From NCBI RefSeq assembly GCF_963678635.1, contig NC_087065.1, forward strand, positions 75,989,786 through 76,053,785: a DNA stretch of 64,000 bases. The letters are read 5' to 3'. Made by a program: the position numbers and the translations under genes. Positions 11,608 to 23,291 of the stretch are shown here, piece after piece (the stretch's first letter is position 1; each line of letters begins with the position of its first letter). The notes under the pieces were generated by a model, which ran no database searches, was not told where the DNA came from, and saw nothing but the letters and a program-made list of their open reading frames with translations. This stretch comes from Symsagittifera roscoffensis. Taxonomy: Eukaryota; Xenacoelomorpha; Acoela; Convolutidae.

Positions 11608-11815
11608 GTTGTGAACGCTGCCTGTGTACTCGGCACTATTAATGGTAAAACTACTTTCAAAGAATTTTTTTTATATATAAAGCCAAGTCGCTTTCTACCT
11701 TTTGGAGTCACTTTCAACTCCGGTTTATCTGTGCAGTTGTTAGTCTGAATCTGGTTGGCGTGATTACCAACCATCTGATTCGCTTTAGTTCCATGCCCAT
11801 TATACTTCACTCTTC
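11608..11815. repeat. Repeat R1, copy 2, right part
   Basis: Continues the R1 copy interrupted at 7634. Matches 3700-3910 over AACGCTGCCTGTGTACTCG, the CGCTTTCTACCTTTTGGA block and the ACCAACCATCTGATTCGCTTTA block. Confidence 0.75.
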
Positions 11816-11816
11816 C

Positions 11817-12158
11817 ATTCAGAGAATTTTCCGAGGATTTTGACTGGATAATGTGATGAAGGGACTCCTGACTGTAACCTCGGTTAGTATGGTACTTTTG
11901 CCCTTCTGATAACCCTTAAAAGGACTATAAAAAAAAGAGAAAAAAGAATAAATAAAAATATAATAAAAAGCTTGAGGCAGTCGGAATTTTGGACAAATCT
12001 TCGTGTAAATAATCAAGTCAAATGAAAAGGACTTAAACACTTGTCATCTTCTTTTATCATTATCACTTCCATATCTAGAAAATTCCAAGGATTTTGACTG
12101 GAATACGTAATGAAGGGACTCCTGACTGTAACCTCGGTTACTATGATACTTTTGACCT
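11817..12158. repeat. Short direct duplication next to the A insertion
   Basis: About 90 bp at 11822-11912 recurs at 12074-12158, sharing GGATTTTGACTGGA, ATGAAGGGACTCCTGACTG and TAACCTCGGTTA. The first copy continues CTTCTGATAACCC, whereas the second is interrupted by the LTR of element A. This shows the insertion point of A. The A/T-rich 160 bp between the copies holds nothing recognisable. Confidence 0.7.
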
Positions 12159-13007
12159 TGTGCCAGTCGGTTATATCTGGAGGATTGACCTTGAGGGACG
12201 CGAAAATGCGTGATTTTGGAGTGAAGTTTTAATTTTCAAAATTTCGAATGGAGCTTGTCATGCTCAGTTTTCTCGCATCAACTGAAAACACAAAGTGCAA
12301 AATCAGAACGACCGAATTTACAATTGCGGGAAAATACTTAAGAAAACAGCAGGAAATTGCTATTCGCAATTTCCAGATACAAAATAAGACACGAGTAGAG
12401 CCGTCTTATCTTGAAATAGGAGGAGAGATAATCAAGAGAAAAGAGTACAATTATTCGAACCGAACCAGAGTGAACCTTCAACGGAATAGTGGACAGCTTG
12501 AGTGTCCCAATGGTTCAGACAAAAACTCCAATTCTAGAGTCAAAACTTATTTCTGTTATCAAAACTGATTAGTATTGAATTTATCTAGTTATCTTATTTA
12601 ATTCTCGAGTTGCTTATCAATTTAATTACTCCCTGTGCTTGAGTGCATCAACATGTGAGTCCCTAATTTAATTTTCTCGAGTGTGTTTTATGATTGTTAT
12701 GTTGAGATAAGGCGAGTTTTAGGTTGATCCATCTGAAATGGATCAAAGTTCCACTGTCCAATAAAAAGTAACTTAACGGATTGTTCCGACCCTGTTTTTA
12801 ACGGCGTTCGTGTGTTTTGGGTATTTTGAGACCTAAGTATGGGGACGTTCTTATTTCTAGAGTGGGGGATATTTTGGTAGTAGCCTTTAAGCTGTAACGG
12901 GTTCTAGTCTCATGTCGCAAGCGACCCGAATTGGCTCCGACCGTTCTTGAGGTAGAAAAACACAATTTCTTAAGCCTCATATGTGACCGAAGTAGGCGAC
13001 TGTTACA
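12159..13007 (+). repeat. 5' LTR of element A
   Basis: Begins TGTGCCAGTCGG and ends GGCGACTGTTACA. It matches 25532-26425 throughout, except for a ~44-bp gap after AAAACACAA near 12966. I placed the end at GTTACA because element B and the solo LTR both end there, with the PBS following at the same distance. Homology between the two A copies actually runs on to 13184, because the 3' copy also carries leader. Confidence 0.85.
12726..12765 (+). promoter_or_regulatory. LTR hairpin and AATAAA signal
   Basis: GATCCAT (12726-12732) and ATGGATC (12738-12744) form a perfect 7-bp stem with a 5-base loop. AATAAA follows at 12760-12765. The same position in element B holds AATCCAT/ATGGATT, so the first base pair is changed on both sides. 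AATAAA could be the retroelement poly(A) signal. In B the equivalent site reads ATATAAAA, which is more like a TATA box. Confidence 0.55.
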
Positions 13008-13018
13008 TAGTGTTTTTA

Positions 13019-13033
13019 TGGCGCACCTGGGTG
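13019..13033 (+). other. Primer-binding site of element A
   Basis: TGGCGCACCTGGGTG lies 11 bases after the LTR end. Element B has TGGCGCTCCTGGGTG at the equivalent place, and so does the second A leader (26437-26451). TGG matches the complement of a tRNA CCA end. The cognate tRNA would end CACCCAGGAGCGCCA, and I cannot name it. Confidence 0.65.
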
Positions 13034-13639
13034 TTTTTACGACATCATGACTACGGAGTCGAACCCACTTGACACAGCTCCGGGCTGCATGCCCATTCTA
13101 GAGTACCGGTGGTACGGTTCAGCGGGAACGTGTAAGCCTTCCGGTTGTACCGTGATAGCTTTTTAAGAAAACTTGAGAAAACTTCCTGGTACGCTCTCCG
13201 AACGAGGCCTAGCTAACCGAGTAAAAAGACAAAAAGCGAAACAAAAACAAGAAAAAAAAATATAGAAAAAGGAACAAAAACCATAAAACGAAAAGACAGT
13301 GACTTTGATACCGGATCATTTGGATCAAACCTTTATATTAATTAAACAGTCTAAATCTTTACGTTTTGGTGAAAATTTGTTGTTGGTATTTTAACGAACA
13401 GGTGATCACAAGATACCTGCGAGGAATTTAGGGTTTCAAATAGCCTGAAACATAGAGAGGGAGACAAATACAGGGGGATTATTATTTGGGTTTTGACCAT
13501 TAAAAAAGGGATTTTGGGAAAATTTTTACTAGAGCTCAAGTGGTGGTAAAAGGTACAGTGGTTAAATAGTCCCTACAACAAAGAAGAAGAGATCCGATAT
13601 CCAGACACTCAGTGACAAGTCTAGGGACAGTATCGAAGA
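13034..13639 (+). other. Untranslated leader of A, upstream part
   Basis: No ORF or motif recognised. The first 150 bases are repeated after the 3' LTR at 26452-26602. This is the RNA leader between the PBS and the minisatellite. Confidence 0.5.
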
Positions 13640-14270
13640 AGTCTTGGGACATTGCAGTCTGGGGACAGTCTTGGAGCAACACGGTCTTGGGACAATCTCG
13701 GGACAGAACAGTCTAGGGACAGTCTTGGGACAGTGCAGCCTTGGGACAGTCTTGGACCAGAGCAGTCTTGGTACGAAACAGTCTTGGGACATTGGTCTTG
13801 GGACATTGGTCTTGGGACAGTGGTCTTGGGACATTGGTCTTGGGACAGTGGTCTTGGGACATTGGTCTTGGGACATTGGTCTTGGGACAGTGGTCTTGGG
13901 ACATTGGTCTTGGGACAGTGGTCTTGGGACATTGGTCTTGGGACAGTGGTCTTGGGACATTGGTCTTGGGACAGTGGTCTTGGGACATTGGTCTTAGGAC
14001 AGTGGTCTTGGGACATTGGTCTTGGGACATTGGTCTTGGGACATTGGTCTTGGGACATTGGTCTTGGGACGTTGGTCTTGGGACAGTGGTCTTGGGACAT
14101 TGGTCTTGGGACGTTGGTGTTGGGACAGTGGTCTTGGGACATTGGTCTTGGGACATTGATCTTGGGACAGTGGTCGTGGGACATTAGTCTTGGGACAGTA
14201 GTCTTGGGACAGTAGTCTCAGGGCAAGGATCTTGGGACAGTGGTCATAGAGGGCAAGGATCTTGGGACAC
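13640..14270 (+). repeat. 14-bp minisatellite in the element A leader
   Basis: From about 13774 to 14215 the sequence is a near-perfect array of GGTCTTGGGACATT and GGTCTTGGGACAGT units, with a few ACGTT variants. It is flanked by degenerate units from 13640 and up to 14270. Because 14 is not a multiple of 3 and no unit contains a stop, all six frames are open for long stretches. The apparent 117-187 aa ORFs here are by-products. The array lies between PBS and gag, where packaging and dimerisation signals normally sit. Confidence 0.9.
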
Positions 14271-14409
14271 ATAGAAATTTCATAAGCTCAGGAAAAGTTG
14301 TTTTTAGCAAATTGTAAATTGTTTTTTACAAAATTTTGTCAAAGGAGGTTGTAACCTTAGAGTAGAATTTTGTAGATAGTAATACTGTAAATAGGAACAA
14401 ATGTAAATA

Positions 14410-17400
14410 ATGAGGCGGAGCAGGGTACCGGTAGCTGAAAGAAGATCTACCGAGGCGAAGACAAAGTATAATTCGTCGCTACGTAAAACAACATCAATGG
14501 GTCCGAAGGTAACAAAGAAGAACTTTTCAGTTAGTATGGTCAACACGAGGAGTACTACGGAGAACAGAGCAAAAGTGGGCACGGAAGGGGAACGAGTAGA
14601 ACCACCATCGAGATTGAACTAGAGACACCGGATCAAAGTGTAGATGAAGTAGGAAAGAAAACGACAGAGTCAACTCCGATGCCCAATGCGGAAGAACCTA
14701 ATCCGAAGCCCATGGAGTTCTCACCGATAGACAACGTGAAAGACACAACAGGCAACACGCCAGAAACGGTGAAGGATGAGTCTCAAAAGAGAACGTCTTT
14801 TACTGAAAGATTGGCGATGATGGTCGGAATGAAATCGAGAGACGCAGCAGTGGAGGAGACGAAAGCCGAGAAAAGCAAAACATTCGGAACAGTATCCACG
14901 AGAACGACAGAGACCGACCAAAACGAGGATCAGAAAAAACCGGGACCAGCGACCGACTACAGGACAACAACGGACCATGGAACAACTACTCTTGAGCTAA
15001 GCGATTTGATGGCGAAGCTAGATCAGATAGACGAGAAACTGAAGCACAGCGAAGAGGATAGAATTGTGATAAGGAAGGAAATGAGAAACAAAAAACATGA
15101 GTACCTGGACAACTATTTCCATCTAGCGAGAGCAACGGAGGAAAAGCTTCAGCAGATGTCTGACAAAGTAGAAACCACTGATGGAGAGCGAGACAAGAAC
15201 ATCAGAAAAGACATGCTAGAAATGAAGCAACGATATGACGCAGTGAATAGCCAGTTGGGGAGTTTGGAAACGAGAATGGATACGATGAGTAGGGACCAGG
15301 CTGAGAGCTCAAGTGCTATACAGACAAAGTTAGATGCAATCTTGAGGAATTCAACACCACAAGACAGGCCAGCGGCAGAGCGGACACAAGGTAATAGAGT
15401 TGACTTCGTGGAACCACAAAAGAACAAACGACAGTCAACACCGTTACCAATAACCCGTGAGGCCGCGAGTACGGCACCGGTGGGGGCCAAGGCTATTATA
15501 AAAAATGGAACAGCGAGCACAACAAGTGGTCCAGGAGACTCCACGACTCAGAACAACGTGGGACCGGATGCCATGACATGGGCAAGTACCTGGGAAATGA
15601 TGAACAGGACACTAGAGGCCTTCGCTACAAGGAACACCGACTCGAGTGACAGAGGAAGTAACAAATCCAGGAAAACTTTCAAGAAACTAAAAGAATTCAA
15701 AGATGATTCAGATGGATGCATTGACACTTGGGTAGAAGTCCTGAGGTTGCACTTGGAACAAGACAACTTGAACGATGAGAGGCAGGCATGCACAGCGATA
15801 CTGAGCAATCTGGAAGGCACGGCATTGAAATGCGTGGTTGCGAAGAAAGAAGAGGAACGCGACACAGCGGACAAAATCTTTGAAATATTGTTAAATAGAT
15901 TCGGCTCAGGCATGAAGGGTCATCAAGCGATGATGCGATTTGAAAAGAGAAGACAAAGGGACGATGAATCGATAGACAGGTTCCCAGATGATATTGAGAG
16001 CTTGAGAAGAAGGAGTGACCCGGAGGAATCTACCAATCGAAGGAACTTCAGCATCGCCTCAAAGTTCATTGATGGGGTAAAGAGTGATGAATGGGGAACG
16101 ATGTTAGCAACATACTATACATTGTCGAAAGACAGTGCACCAAATCCAGAAGAGATGAGGCAGAAGTCAAGAGAATACATGCTGAAGAAACCCAAGAAAT
16201 ACTCGTACTCAGACAACAGGAATACGCAAGGGGGGAGTCAGCCACAAAGGTCGTCATGGTACAAGCCCAGAGATGACATGGACAAACGCAGATCATGCGC
16301 TAACTGCGGGTCAGCTGATCATCATGTGGCGGATTGCACGACATACAAACAGGGCATGAAGAGTTTGGGATATGCACCCGATGAGGAAGATATGAGCCAG
16401 ATGGAAGAACACGAGTTCTATAGTGGCTTGATCATCAAAATAGGTGCAAGATGCTTCTTCTGCAACCAAGAGGGGCACTTCAGGATGGAGTGTCCGTTGT
16501 TTTGGGAAGCGGTTAAGAATCAGAGTCATCCAAAACACAAGTTGGAGCTAGCAGCGGTACAGAACCAGAGAAACAGACAAGGTGAATTTGAGACGAAAAA
16601 CCTAGAAAAACCAAGTGCGGAGCTACCGACGAAAACAGTGAAAGCTGTAACACAATGTAATAGTGCAATAGAAGCCACGGCAAAGAACGCCCTAGAAATA
16701 AATTATGTGAAGGCGGCAGCGGAGGCTATCAACAAAGTGAAACAGGACCTGGCAGCGAAAGAAATAGAACAACGGCTGAAGCAAAAAATCGAAAGACAGA
16801 AAATGAACGAAGCATTAAGTTGCTCACAAACAATACCAGAAGCTGCTGAGGGGTCGACAAAAAATGGAAACTGCAACTCTGTAAAGATGGTTACAGGAAA
16901 GCCATTTGGCATAACAAAGATTGGGGCAAGAATAATGTCAATAATCACTGTGGGCGGCCATGAAGTAACGAGAAACTTGAGCGAACCAAGTGACCAGACA
17001 ATAATGCACATTGATGTGTACGCAAATTACTTGAGTTGTATAAGCCCACAAACGACTTCTAGAGTATTGAGGGCACTACTCACGAGAAGGGGTAGCAAGT
17101 CGGTACGTGTTGATAACAGGTACACAGAAGCTTATGGTCCACATGAGGTGATGCTAAATATAGATGGAATCAACATCTATACGAAAACAATGATAACATG
17201 TGATGAAGATCTAATTGGGCAAATCTACGAGGGAAAAGAAGAGTTGAAAGTGAGATCGATTGGACACTGCGCCATGCTTGAGGAAGATGCAATGCACATC
17301 GGGACAGAGGCAGATGTGACAGCACATGTGCTTGACATAAGTGGTAAGAAGACTCAGTTACGTGGGTTACTTGATACGGGAGCAGTCTTGAGTATCATAC

Positions 17401-20400
17401 CAATCGAAACTTGGAAACGAATGGGCTTCAACAAAGATGATTTGATAGATTCAAGAATACGGTTGTCAGCTGCAAACAAAGGGGCGCTGCGGTGTTGGGC
17501 AGAACGCCGATAATAGCCCTGAATCTGGGGGAACGTAACCTGTGGATGAGCTTTCTTGTGGTAGAAAACCTAGATGAGTCTGACCAATTTATTTTAGGCA
17601 GAGACTTCATCAGGAACTTTGATGAAGCGATTGATCTAAACAACGCAATGTTCAGGATACGGAACCCGGATAGGAGGTACGCAATCAAACCGGTTAATTT
17701 AATAATGGCAAATGAGACCAAAGCACCGGTATTCTTGAGTAGGAGAGTGAGGCTAAAGGCGAACGAGGCGGTGATCGTAAGCTTACGGATGAAAAATTAC
17801 AATGAACTAAGTGACAACAAGCAGGTATGCATAGTCCCAAATCCAAATAGTCAAAGTGCTGCTGTTTTAGGAAGATCACGAAGAGCGGTCTCTGCGTGAG
17901 TGTTTTGTTGAATACCCTTGACATGCCAATCACGATACAGAGGGGGAGGAAACTGGGATATGCTTTACCTGTAAAAACTCGATATGAAATGACTGAAAAC
18001 CATAAACAAAATGAAGTTGTTGATTGTCCCAATCATAGGGAAAAAATTTGTATCTTGACACGATTGAAGAAAATAAAAGATTCATCAGTTCTTGTGAAGT
18101 CACTTAAGTCAGAGACAGACGATGGACTATCGAGCTGTTCGAATTTCCCGGAACGGCCCACATTAGACAAAATACAGAGTGATAAACCGGTCCTACCGGA
18201 AATTGAACACTTAAGAGGCAAGTTAACGGACGAACAGCTCGAAGCCATCAAGGACGTACTAGAACGGAACGAAGAGATTTTTTCAAGACATAAGGCAGAC
18301 ATCGGGTGTTTTAATTTTGTTGGGCATGAAATAGAACTTGAGGAAAACGCAATACCGCACAGGAAGGGGGCGAGGCGCATGACCCCACACAAATCGGATG
18401 CGTGTAGAAAGGAGATTGAAACGCTACTAGAGTTTGACATGATAGAACCATCCAAATCACCGTGGGCTTGTGGAGTAGTGATGGCCAAACAGAAAGGCGA
18501 CCAGTTGAGGTTTTGTTGTGACTTTCGATACCTGAACTCCGTCACGGTGAAGGAAGCCTATCCCATACCTAGGATTGATGAGAGTCTCTCAAAGTTAGGT
18601 GATGCAAAATTTTTTACGACTCTTGATTTAGGCTCGGCCTTTTGGCAGGTACCACTCAGGAAGCAGGACAGGGACAAGACAGGGTTTGCCTGCGAGTTGG
18701 GTCTGTTTCAATCGAAACGGATGCCGTTTGGACTTTGCAATGACACTGCCACGTTTCAGCGGCTGATGGCACACGCGCTGATAGGCGTGACGAAGAAGTA
18801 TGGCAATCTGGTAATGTGCTATGTGGATGACGTGGTAAAAGCGACACCCACACTAGAGGACCACATTGAGAGACTTGACGAAGTATTTGCGTGTATGAAG
18901 AGGTCGGGGCTGAAGTGCAAACCATCAAAGTGTGAGATACTCAAGGATTCGATAAAATACTTGGGCAGGATGGTGGACAGACACGGCATCAGACCAGATC
19001 CAGACGCAGTAGAAGCAGTTCTAACTTGGAAATCGCCGAAAATGGAACACCAATTGATGAGCTTCCTGGGTTTTGCAAATTACTACAGAGAATTCGTCAA
19101 AGGCTGTGCAGACAAGATTTATCTGATGCAACAGTTAATGAGACACAAGGGCAAGAAGTTCACGTGGAACAACGCAGCGGAAGAGTCATTCCAGAGAATA
19201 AAAAAAGAGTTGTGCGAGGCACCAGTACTAGGGATGCCAACAGAGAAAGGGATGTACGTGCTGGATACGGACGCGTCGGTAGTAGCGATATCGGGAATAC
19301 TCCACCAGGAACAAGAGTGGAACGGGAAGACAGTCTTGAGACCAATAGCGTACGGGAGCAAAGTCCTAAGTGACACGGAAATGAAGTACGGAGCACCGAA
19401 AGCAGAGATGTTCGCGGTGGTTACCTTTGTCGAGAAATATAGGGCATACCTAGGCAGCGAGCCATTCAAGCTGCGAGTCGACAACAGGGCACTAAGCTGG
19501 CTGAAGACGTACTCAATGAACCTAAGTGACATTGGGAGGTGGATAGTTCGCCTGGACGGATACGATATGATAATTGAGCATAGAACACGAGACAAACATG
19601 AAAATGCTGACAGCTTGAGCAAGAAGACGGAGTTCTACGAGAGACAAGAATAGAGGGAGGCAGATAGACCTGAGATCAAGGATGGCTTCTCCTTCATGGA
19701 CAAGGAAACGTATGACAGTCTTCCTCTCACGAGATGGTTGGACAAATCAGGCAAACCAATAGAGGATCACCCCGAATTACCAAAAGATACTACGAAAGAA
19801 ACAATCTTGAAAAAGAACCGAGGGATGCCGATAGGAATAATGCTCAAGTCAAAGATCGTGAGGGAGACGCTGAAAGCAAAAGGCTACGATCTTAACCAGG
19901 TAGAGACGGGGGAGGCACAAATAGATGATGACTTAAAGAGGTTACTAGAGAAACTAGCAGATGATAAGCCCCTGATTCAAGAAAACTGTAAGGAGGAACC
20001 TGAGGTCACAATACTGCGAAAGAGCGGATAGCTAGTGATGGAAATACCTCGAAGGTAACTAACCTTGATGGGAAGGAAGTGGTGCAGTCACTGGTTGAAA
20101 AGATCCCAGCCGACTTACTAGAACAGACTAGAGTTAGGAAAAAGAGGGTGGAGTTCAAGGAAGGAGCTGAGTACCTGGGACTAGGTCAAGAGTCCGGGGA
20201 GCCGTCCACGTCCACGGAGGAGGAAAACACTGAAGGAGAAAATTTGTCCGGGGAGTGTGAAATGTGGGATGAGGACTCGGAAGCGAGCAGTGACAATCAA
20301 GATAGTCTCTGCATGATAAAGGCAGAAGAAAAGATTAGACACCGCGACAGGGAATTACAAACAGATCCGTCCTCAGGAACCTTCAACTTGGACGAGCAGG

Positions 20401-22863
20401 AAGTACGAGGAGGTGAAGAACTTGAAAGAATTGCAGTTTCGAGGAAACCATTCAGGGAACTATCATGCAACTCAAATGTGAGAACAAATCTGGTGCCAGA
20501 AGATGACATGAAGACATGAATTGTATCAGACAGAGGTGCTGTTCAGATCACATGACCAAATGGGGCACCAGGTGATAGACAAGGTGCAACAAAGAATACT
20601 TCACAGGTTAGATTGGCCAGGATTGAGGAAAGCCTGTGAGAGGTGGGTGAATGCATGCCTGGCATGCCTGCAAGTGAAAGACCCAAGGAAGATGAAATTC
20701 CCGCTCAAGTCAGTGGAAAGCTCGGAATTTAATGAAGTGGTGCAGATAGACCATCAGAAGATCTGTATGACGGAGTCGGGGTATAACCAGATACTGGTTA
20801 TAATTGATCATTTCACAAAGCTGGCAGAAGCGGTGCCGTGTCAAACAGCTTCGGCAGAGGAGACTTGTGACCACTTGATAACCCATTGGATATCGAGGTA
20901 CGGTTGTCCAATGACTTTTCAGTCGGACAACGGCAAGGCCTTTGTGGGGGACTTGACTAAGGAGTTAATGAAGAGGTCACACATTGCTCAGGCACACTCA
21001 ACGACTTACCATCCTCAGACCAACGGACTGGTAGAGAGACAGAATAGAACGTTGGTGAACATGCTGAGAGTATACTGCTCAAGATACATGACGGACTGGG
21101 ATAAATATCTGCCGCAAGTCGTAGGGGCATACATCAGTACTCAACACTCAACGACGGGAATCAGTCCATTCATGATGTTGACAGGCAAAGAGAGAGCGGT
21201 GCCCCTGACGTTCTTTTACCCGGAATATGAAGGGAAGAGGACGTCGCCTCAAGCTTACGTGAAAGAAGCGATCAGAAGACAGCAGGAAATAAACGAGCTA
21301 TGCAGGAGGAACACTGCGCAAGCACAGATGAGACAGCGCAAGAAGTATAATGAAAAGATATTGCAGGCGAAGCCATATGAAGTGGGCCAGTACGTGTGGG
21401 TTTTCCAGAATGTTATACCGCCAAAAGGGACGAAGAAACTACTCAAGAAATGGAGAGGACCATTCATGAAAACGGAAGTACATCAACAAGGACGGTTCTA
21501 CCGCTTGAGTACTGGGCGAGCAGCACATTATGAGAACCTGAAGCCTCATGTCCCATCCGCAGAGGACTGGTGTATACCAAAGGACATGGAGGGACTAGAG
21601 TACCTACTGGTGGAACCAGCATGTGAAGTGAACGAAAAAGGCACCAGAGATAAGAATGATGGCAATGAGAACTTGAGTTTGGATGACAATGAAAAAATAG
21701 ACGCGGACTCTGAAGCGGAATCTTATTTGGAAGAAGATTGGAACGATCCGGAGCAAGGTGAGGTGCCGAAGTGGACTGAACCAGACTTGTTTATACCAGC
21801 GGGGACAAGGAGTGGCAATCGCAAACGCACAGGCATGAGGTACAACAGGTATGGGGACGATTTCCTGATCGACAAGATACAGCCCGATGACCTAGGCAAA
21901 GAACTAGTAAGTGTGGGCGAGCTGGCGGCAGATGGTGAATGGCAGATCATCGATGATAAAGAACACTACCCACAGGAAGACTACTCGACACCGGAACAGG
22001 AGACGGATTTAGAACAGAGCGAGATAGAGAGGAGGGAGAATACGAACCTGAGGATATTAGAATGGATGCGCGATGTCAAGAACGGAAGCGAGGAAGAACA
22101 GAGCATACAGCAAGTTGACATATCAGCGGGGAAGTACATGAAAACGGAGAATACTCTTTTCGGCTGGACGGCAAAAGACAGCCCGCTCGATATTCCGCCA
22201 GAGAATTCAGACCCAGCCTCATCGACGGGGACGTCGATAAATATTTTTGTCCGGGGAGTGGGGGTAGGACTTACCCACACCGAAAATTTAATGATAAAGA
22301 AACTCAGAGAAGTGAGAGAAACGTGCGGACTGGGACTGGAAGGGGAGGAGGCCGAGCCTACCATAGGACGGAATTTCAAAACGACGTTTGAAATACCAAA
22401 CGAATACTCAGAAAATATCCTGATAACGGATAGTGACTTCATTCTGTCAGACAGGACTAGCGCAATCTGTATCACCGCGGACATGAGTTTCAAATCAAGA
22501 CTGGAGGCTGACTTCAAGAGAGAACACCAGAACGTGGAGTTTCTGTTTAGACAGAGACCGGGACTGGGAGGAATGACCGCGCTTCCACCATCAGTAGCAC
22601 AAGTCCCGGGCAAATACCTGTGCTTTCTAGTGACGAGGGTCAATGACAGGAACACGATCGATCCCGAACACGTGATGTTGGCACTAACAAGACTACGAGA
22701 CTTCATGATTGAAAGAAGGATAACGGAGGTCTCAATGCCGGTGTATGATCCAAACAGGGGGAAATTGAGCCCAAGGGAATTGTACGCTATCCTACACGTG
22801 GTCTTCGCAGAAACTGAGATAATGGTGCATCTTCACAAGAAATACTACTTGAGCATCGCCTGA
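14410..22863 (+). pseudogene. Element A gag-pol polyprotein, multiply broken
   Basis: Starts with a basic N-terminus at ATG 14410. The frame breaks between 14600 and 14680, near 17490, near 17880 (with a small deletion), and near 20025. An in-frame TAG lies at 19651-19653. About 100 codons present in B are missing at about 20515. Domains in order: gag with coiled-coil stretches, two CX2CX4HX4C zinc knuckles (about 16296 and 16455), protease DTG (17373), RT with YVDD (18820-18831), RNase H, and integrase with H/C finger and intact D, D and E (E at 21034-21036). The C-terminal macro-like domain spans about 22414-22860. No active polyprotein can be made. Confidence 0.9.
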
Positions 22864-23291
22864 GTCGGGTACACGGGGGTCTCGAGTTGGGCATGAGGGA
22901 AGAATCTCGAGTTAGGTGTGGGGGTACAAAACAGGTAAAGAATCTTAGATGTGATTGGCATGACAATTAATATTTTAAATGATTGATGGTGCTAAAACAT
23001 AAAATGAATCTGCATGTTTTTAGAAAATTTCCAATTGAACTATTTTAGTAGGACGAAAAAGAAAGGGTTTTAACTATAGTAGTGAAGAGGGTTTTTAGGT
23101 TAGGAACACAGCCGGTTAGTCTAAAAATCGGGTGTTATTTTCAGATTGATTTGGTAAAGTCAAATTGACTACCCAACTGTATTCAATTGTAGAAAGGAAA
23201 CGCAAATTGAACGACGCTTCAACAAGTAAACTCAAGTTGCTCAGGTAAAACTCAAGTTGCTAATACTCAAGATCACCTGGAAATTACAGAA
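22864..23291 (+). other. Element A spacer between gag-pol and ORF2
   Basis: Noncoding. Short direct repeats are seen (TCTCGAGTT near 22881 and 22907, ACTCAAGTTGCT near 23229 and 23247). No convincing splice acceptor or promoter was identified. How ORF2 is expressed is unknown. Confidence 0.4.

Noticed and set aside
13060-13090. A tRNA T-arm-like sequence (GAGTCGAACCC) near the PBS
   Set aside because: The flanking bases do not form a 5-bp T-stem, and no acceptor or anticodon arms are present.
13562-14272. Long ORFs of 92-187 aa on both strands with SQDQCPKTNVPRP or LGHWSWDIGLGTVV repeats
   Set aside because: They are produced by a 14-bp minisatellite without stops in any phase. Six overlapping frames cannot all be genes and none has other support.
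14721-22706. Minus-strand ORFs of up to 241 aa opposite element A gag-pol
   Set aside because: They are antisense to the domain-bearing strand, with low-complexity Ser/Leu-rich translations.
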